DNA from: Cecembia calidifontis
Lineage (GTDB): Bacteria > Bacteroidota > Bacteroidia > Cytophagales > Cyclobacteriaceae
Length of the DNA stretch: 64,000 bases
Direction: 5' to 3'
Assembly (NCBI RefSeq): GCF_004216715.1
Contig: NZ_SGXG01000001.1
Location: 930,001 to 994,000, forward strand
Each line of letters starts with the position of its first letter. Position 1 is the first letter of the stretch. Both the position numbers and the translations under genes were made by a program. Below the pieces are notes generated by a model. It was not told where the DNA came from. It saw only the letters and a list, made by a program, of their open reading frames with translations, and searched no databases. Positions 60,399 through 64,000 of the stretch are shown here, one piece after another.

Positions 60399-61802
60399 CT
60401 ATGTAGTATAATATTTCAATCGAAATAATCTATCTTTTCCCTGTGGTTCTTTAATGCATCCGGGTTCAATCCATTCCCATTTAACAAGCGTTGCAACCTG
60501 TATAAACAGACTTTCCATTCCCTGTGATTCCTGTTTGATTCTTTCAATATCGCTTCTAAGTCTTTGGTTTCTTTTCTCAGTTTCTCTAATTTCTGCCTCA
60601 GTGCTGTCAAACTCGGTTTGGTAGTCATCATGGATTAAAGTTTTTTTTTCAATGATCTGATGGATGGGGTCTGCATCAAAAGGAAATTCTTTCCATGCTG
60701 TGGACTGATAGGCGGGCGGTTTCCTGTCATCTTTTTTTCTTTCCTTTTTCAGATAATATTCCAATACATAAAAGCCAAAATCCAGTATTTCAAAGACTGT
60801 GGATTTGGGGATATAAAATTTGTCATCCCCCTGCCATATCTTGAATGCCTTATCTGAATAGTCTTTTATATCGGTGAATGCCACAAACAAACATCTGATG
60901 GGTGGAGGCGTGGCAGGTGCTTTTATTCCCTCAGCTATCCCATATTTGACGGCCTCTATTTCCCTGTCTTGGATTTCTTTGGTGTCTTCGTTCCCATATT
61001 GTGACAGATAACTGTCAATAATGCTTTGTTCCACTGATGCGGGCAAATATCCCCCTGCTATCAGTCCCCCTGCCAGTCTTGAATATTTCAGGCGGGCATT
61101 ATGCCTGTCCCCGGGCATGGCTTCCGATATCTTGGATAAGATCCAATTTTCTATCCATTGATACTTTCCATCTGTGACAGGTGCAGGATTGATTTTAGGG
61201 GGTATTTTAGCCACTGTGACAGGCTTTTTTAAGACTGTGAATGTCTTTGCCTCATGATTAAAATAAGCGTCCAAATCGTATGAATAACCCCTAAGTGATG
61301 TAATATTTTTAGGCAATCCATCCAGTTCAATCCCCCATTGATGCAAGAAAATTCCATGTAGGGTGTCAAAATATCCACTGTGATTATCAGGATCAGGGGG
61401 GATGGGGATCAGTCCCCAATATCCTTTCCCTGATGCAGACAGTCCGAAATATGCTATCTGTGGCAGTTTGGATATTTCGTCTTTTAAATCATTCCAGTTT
61501 GATATTTCAATATTTCCCTTTGCCAAATCAATGTCTATTTGAATAAATCCAGTATGTTTTATTAGTTTTTCATTCAATGGGATTTCTGATATCCTATTTT
61601 TTAAAATTGCACTTGGGGTGATGGCAGGCAGTTTGGATTTTAATAACCCCCTTTCTTTCTTGTCATCCAGTGACCTGATAAGATCCACTTTGTCTTTGTA
61701 CTTGGTGGACGTTAACCATGCTAACAAATTGACTGTCTTGGGGTGATTCACTTCATTGTAATAAGCAAAACAGCTTACTTCTATATCCAGTATTGATTTC
61801 AT
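60399..61802 (-). CDS. BT4734/VirE-N-type protein, primase-like
   Basis: 467 residues. The N-terminal 170 residues match the BT4734-like/VirE N-terminal domain found in Bacteroidota mobile elements: FAYYNEVNHPKTVNLLAWLT, HTGFIQIDIDLAKGNIEISN and YFGLSASGKGYWGLIPIPPD, then ITSLRGYSYDLDAYFNHEAK. This domain is related to archaeo-eukaryotic-type primase N-terminal folds. The middle (LKYSRLAGGLIAGGYLPASV) resembles the primase C-terminal helical domain, and the end carries a coiled coil (STEAEIRETEKRNQRLRSDI). It likely takes part in element DNA replication with the RepA-like ATPase. Confidence 0.82.
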   Translation of the reverse strand: MKSILDIEVSCFAYYNEVNHPKTVNLLAWLTSTKYKDKVDLIRSLDDKKERGLLKSKLPAITPSAILKNRISEIPLNEKLIKHTGFIQIDIDLAKGNIEISNWNDLKDEISKLPQIAYFGLSASGKGYWGLIPIPPDPDNHSGYFDTLHGIFLHQWGIELDGLPKNITSLRGYSYDLDAYFNHEAKTFTVLKKPVTVAKIPPKINPAPVTDGKYQWIENWILSKISEAMPGDRHNARLKYSRLAGGLIAGGYLPASVEQSIIDSYLSQYGNEDTKEIQDREIEAVKYGIAEGIKAPATPPPIRCLFVAFTDIKDYSDKAFKIWQGDDKFYIPKSTVFEILDFGFYVLEYYLKKERKKDDRKPPAYQSTAWKEFPFDADPIHQIIEKKTLIHDDYQTEFDSTEAEIRETEKRNQRLRSDIERIKQESQGMESLFIQVATLVKWEWIEPGCIKEPQGKDRLFRLKYYTT

Positions 61803-61820
61803 GTCTTTTATGGTGGTTTT

Positions 61821-61868
61821 AACTTGATTAAACTTGGTTAAACAAGTAGTCTAACCAAGTAACCAAGT
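61821..61868. repeat. Palindromic TAACYAAG repeat, site 2
   Basis: AACTTGATTAAACTTGGTTA (61821-61840) opposes TAACCAAGTAACCAAGT (61852-61868). It lies 7 bp after the stop of the 150-aa gene and 19 bp before the primase-like start (minus strand). Same octamer grammar as site 1, with CTTGGTTA instead of CTTAGTTA. Confidence 0.85.
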
Positions 61869-61875
61869 CAGGTTT

Positions 61876-62328
61876 TCAGATTAATTCTATGCTTTTTATA
61901 TTTATCCAATCCCGCAAAGGCATGATTTCTATTTTAGGATCTTTGCCCTCCACCTTGCAGACAGTTTGACTGATTTTTATATCAGTCCCATCTAAATCAA
62001 TTCTTTCTTTGATTCCTTTTTCTTTGGTTTTAAGCCATTCAATCAGCTTGGTTTTATCCTTAAGAAGTTCTATTGGGTAATCTGTCCCATAAGCATAAAT
62101 GAAAGATCCCCCATCAATAATAATTTGGGGTTTAAATAACTGCCTCAACTCTATGCTAATGGATTCCTCTAAAGTCATTTCACAATTGTAGTACCCAAAC
62201 AGCTGTTGAATTAAGTCTATTAATTCATCCCTCTTAAAATTTCGCTGTGAATTATAAAAGGCATCAAATAGGTCATTGTCTATTTTAAAGCCTGTATTTA
62301 GTATGTATAGATTTTTTATTTCAGTCAT
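61876..62328 (-). CDS. Hypothetical protein of mobile element (150 aa)
   Basis: 150 residues with no signal, no recognised domain. Visible features: FKIDNDLFDAFYNSQRNFKR, IIIDGGSFIYAYGTDYPIEL and the ending PLRDWINIKSIELI. It stands alone between two TAACYAAG palindromes, like a cassette, between the RepA-like and primase-like genes. A replication accessory or regulator is possible; I cannot support more. Confidence 0.65.
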   Translation of the reverse strand: MTEIKNLYILNTGFKIDNDLFDAFYNSQRNFKRDELIDLIQQLFGYYNCEMTLEESISIELRQLFKPQIIIDGGSFIYAYGTDYPIELLKDKTKLIEWLKTKEKGIKERIDLDGTDIKISQTVCKVEGKDPKIEIMPLRDWINIKSIELI

Positions 62329-62354
62329 CTTATTTCTGTTTTTAGTAGGTTTTG

Positions 62355-62403
62355 AACTTAGTTAGTTAGATAAAACCCTATATGGCTAACCAAGTAACTA
62401 AGT
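62355..62403. repeat. Palindromic TAACYAAG repeat, site 3
   Basis: AACTTAGTTAGTTAGAT (62355-62371), identical to the left arm of site 1, and TAACCAAGTAACTAAGT (62387-62403), identical to its right arm. Only the 15-bp loop differs. Located 8 bp after the stop of the RepA-like gene and 26 bp before the 150-aa gene. Confidence 0.88.
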
Positions 62404-62411
62404 AAGTCAAG

Positions 62412-63563
62412 TCAAATATTTATGGTGTAGAATGCTTTTGGACTGTTTTGGTGACCATTCAGAATTATCCAGTTTTTTCTCTTATAATAAGTCCTGAATT
62501 GAATGGCTTTTGTCTCCCCAAAATCAAAAACTGTTTTTATACAGTCTTTTAATTCACCACCTTTAACCTGATCCCCAAGGTCTTTGAATATCCCTTTTAA
62601 CTTTTCTTTGTGATAGTCATCTGATATGGCATCCGGGGACACTGCTTTTTTCGTGGTGGCCTCCACTTTCTCCCATCCATCCACCAAGACAGGCAGTCCA
62701 TTTTCATCCACTGTGAATGCAAAAATTTCGGGTTCCCTGTCCCTGCAAAATTCAGGTTCCACCACTGATATTTTTCTGTCCTGTGGATCTATTGAAACGG
62801 ACAAAACGGTTTCTGCTTTATTGACTAATTCAGTCCCCAAATGTCCCCGGGCGTTTTCATCCCTTTTATTCTGATGCAGGACTGTGACAATATGGATGGA
62901 CTTGGTTTCTGTCCACTTCAATAAATGGGATGCAGTCTTTGTGGCTTCGTCTTCATCATTGATTGAGTTGACCAAATCCCTGATTCCATCAATGGCCACA
63001 AAACCTATGTCAGGATCTGAATTGATATAAAAGTCAATGATTTCCAGTCTTTCTATGGGTGTAAATTGTCTCAGGCAGTATGCTTCAAAGTTGACAGGGG
63101 TTTCAATCCCAAGAAGTCTGCAAACTCTGTGATAAAACTTTTGGACGTGGTATCTTGATTGCTCCGTATCAAAGAAAACCACCTTTGTTTTATTCTCAGG
63201 CAGACTGCCTTTGAACTTTCCAAATACTGTTTGATTTGCTACTAAGGCAGACAGGAACAAAGAAAGACTGAATGTCTTTTTTGACTTAGCTTTTCCGATT
63301 ATCAAAGAAAAATTCCCCAAGGTTCCTATTATCCCCTCATGATCCCCATCAATGATGGACAGGCAGACAGGCGGTCTTTCTATCTTCTCGTTTGGATCAA
63401 TTTTAGCCATTTTAAGCCATTCTTTGACCTGGGACTTATTGTCTATCGGTTTGGGTTCTTCGGGTTCCTGTGGTGCTGTATTTGGGGTGTTTTGGATTGC
63501 CTCTGCAAGTTGGTTCAAATCTGTGGAGGGGTCTATTTTCACCTCCCTTTTATTCAGTTCCAT
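62412..63563 (-). CDS. RepA-like AAA ATPase (RecA/DnaB-fold replicative helicase type)
   Basis: 383 residues. The Walker A-like segment is SLIIGKAKSKKTFSLSLFLS, Walker B-like VAIDGIRDLVNSINDEDEAT, with KVVFFDTEQSRYHVQKFYHR and IHIVTVLHQNKRDENARGHL (sensor region), as in the AAA_25/RepA ATPases of plasmids and integrative elements. The N-terminus (about 70 residues, acidic) and the C-terminus (winged-helix-like) are extra. It probably loads or acts as a helicase for element replication. It overlaps the small upstream gene's end by 10 bp. Confidence 0.82.
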   Translation of the reverse strand: MELNKREVKIDPSTDLNQLAEAIQNTPNTAPQEPEEPKPIDNKSQVKEWLKMAKIDPNEKIERPPVCLSIIDGDHEGIIGTLGNFSLIIGKAKSKKTFSLSLFLSALVANQTVFGKFKGSLPENKTKVVFFDTEQSRYHVQKFYHRVCRLLGIETPVNFEAYCLRQFTPIERLEIIDFYINSDPDIGFVAIDGIRDLVNSINDEDEATKTASHLLKWTETKSIHIVTVLHQNKRDENARGHLGTELVNKAETVLSVSIDPQDRKISVVEPEFCRDREPEIFAFTVDENGLPVLVDGWEKVEATTKKAVSPDAISDDYHKEKLKGIFKDLGDQVKGGELKDCIKTVFDFGETKAIQFRTYYKRKNWIILNGHQNSPKAFYTINI

Positions 63564-63805
63564 TTGCCTGCCTCCTTTCTGAATGCCTTGAATTCCTCAG
63601 ACTTGAAATATTCATCTATCAAAATATCTGTGGCCTCAAATATTCCCATTTCACCAACTTCACAAAGGATGAATCCAATCAGGTTCTTTCCATGCCAGTA
63701 GTCAAATTTTACCACCTTAGGCAGGACTAAATTCGCCACTGCTTCTATATTGACAATCGTTCCACATGGGGACAGTCTTTGAATTGGTATCTTAAAAGTT
63801 TTCAT
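63554..63805 (-). CDS. Small hypothetical protein of mobile element (83 aa)
   Basis: 83 residues: MKTFKIPIQRLSPCGTIVNI, WHGKNLIGFILCEVGEMGIF and YFKSEEFKAFRKEAGKWN. No motif recognised. Its end overlaps the RepA-like start by 10 bp, so translation is probably coupled. Confidence 0.65.
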   Translation of the reverse strand: MKTFKIPIQRLSPCGTIVNIEAVANLVLPKVVKFDYWHGKNLIGFILCEVGEMGIFEATDILIDEYFKSEEFKAFRKEAGKWN

Positions 63806-63878
63806 CCGGTGCAGGCCTCCACCCCTGTAAAAAATAAGATTTCAATGTTTTGACTAAATAGGTGTCCGAAATAATAGG

Positions 63879-63886
63879 TATATTTG
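63879..63886 (+). promoter_or_regulatory. Candidate -7 box (TATATTTG) on plus strand
   Basis: TATATTTG fits TAnnTTTG; a TTTG is at 63849-63852 with a longer gap (26 bp) than the usual 19-21. If used it would give a short transcript ending at the next hairpin. Confidence 0.3.
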
Positions 63887-63921
63887 AATACTGCTTTTGA
63901 TTCGATACCTAAGGCGGTGCG

Positions 63922-63958
63922 GGCATTGTTCGGATCTGATCCGGGCAGTGCCTTTTTT
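63922..63958 (+). terminator. Terminator-like hairpin with T run
   Basis: GGCATTGTTCGGATC (63922-63936) pairs (with G-U) to GATCCGGGCAGTGCC (63938-63952), followed by TTTTTT. No plus-strand gene precedes it in the window, so it may end a short RNA starting near 63893 or serve as an insulator. Confidence 0.55.
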
Positions 63959-64000
63959 GTGATGGCTCCCATGGATCAGTATTTTACAGTTTGGGTTTTA

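Larger units (their letters stand above)
57621..64000. mobile_element. Candidate integrated element (left part, continues beyond window)
   Basis: From the broken IS3 copy to the window end all protein genes are on the minus strand except none on plus, with a replication-type cargo (RepA-like ATPase, BT4734/VirE-type primase-like protein), small unknown genes, dispersed palindromes and an IS4-family insertion. The left end shows terminator-like and tandem 12-bp repeats typical of an integrase arm region. No integrase is in the window, so the boundary on the right and the element type (integrative mobilisable element, plasmid-like, or phage satellite) stay open. Confidence 0.65.

Noticed and set aside
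57752..62403. CRISPR array or integron
   Set aside because: Only three repeats, separated by whole genes; no cas genes, no integron integrase and no attC core sites, so neither name is justified.

Overview
The window looks like a chromosome segment of a Bacteroidota bacterium, most likely order Cytophagales (Cyclobacteriaceae-like). The supporting features are a GldJ-type gliding lipoprotein, many short-lipobox lipoproteins, Tat-type leaders on sugar enzymes, -7 boxes of the form TAnnTTTG, a Fur/Mfd/MnmG set with Bacteroidota-like sequences, and IS families common in that phylum. No rRNA, tRNA or CRISPR array was seen.

Layout. (1) 1-8970: two divergent sugar/nucleoside operons. Leftward: ribokinase, an ADP-ribosylglycohydrolase lipoprotein and a nucleoside hydrolase lipoprotein (cut by the window edge). 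Rightward: exported Gfo/Idh oxidoreductase, sugar isomerase/epimerase, GH78 rhamnosidase-like enzyme and a double-thioredoxin lipoprotein. (2) 9-19 kb: a scarred region. An IS3-family element splits an OhrR/MarR-type regulator. An IS1634-family element lies between two 706-bp direct repeats that duplicate the end of mgtA, leaving mgtA itself intact. Remnants of agmatine-pathway genes and a HIT gene follow. (3) 19-47 kb: mostly housekeeping and accessory genes: a Kazal inhibitor, an acyl-CoA oxidase, a very large exonuclease-RecQ-UvrD fusion, an SMP-30 protein, an S9 peptidase, gldJ, mfd, a Fur regulator, a PAS/GAF histidine kinase, a LemA-TPM-TPM operon, GH5 and comF. (4) 46.9-56 kb: a rightward run with xth, ybeY, mnmG, a methyltransferase, an Ig-like lipoprotein and an acyl-CoA synthetase. 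Two perfect parS palindromes lie just before mnmG. A 429-bp AT-rich gap with DnaA-box-like motifs at 53.85-54.28 kb suggests the origin region is nearby. (5) 56.3-64 kb: a second, right-truncated copy of the same IS3 element abuts what looks like the left end of an integrated element that runs off the window. That element carries a RepA-like ATPase, a BT4734/VirE-type primase-like protein, a GRPKGAKNK-type protein and a tandem array of four small divergent paralogues. The first paralogue is split by an IS4-family element whose precise removal restores its frame.

The most unusual structures are three palindromic intergenic repeats built from TAACYAAG octamers, each just 3' of a gene in the element; the four-paralogue small-gene array; the 706-bp direct repeats around the IS1634-type element; and the exonuclease-RecQ-UvrD fusion. 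No complete known defence system was found. All family assignments come from reading motifs, not from database searches.
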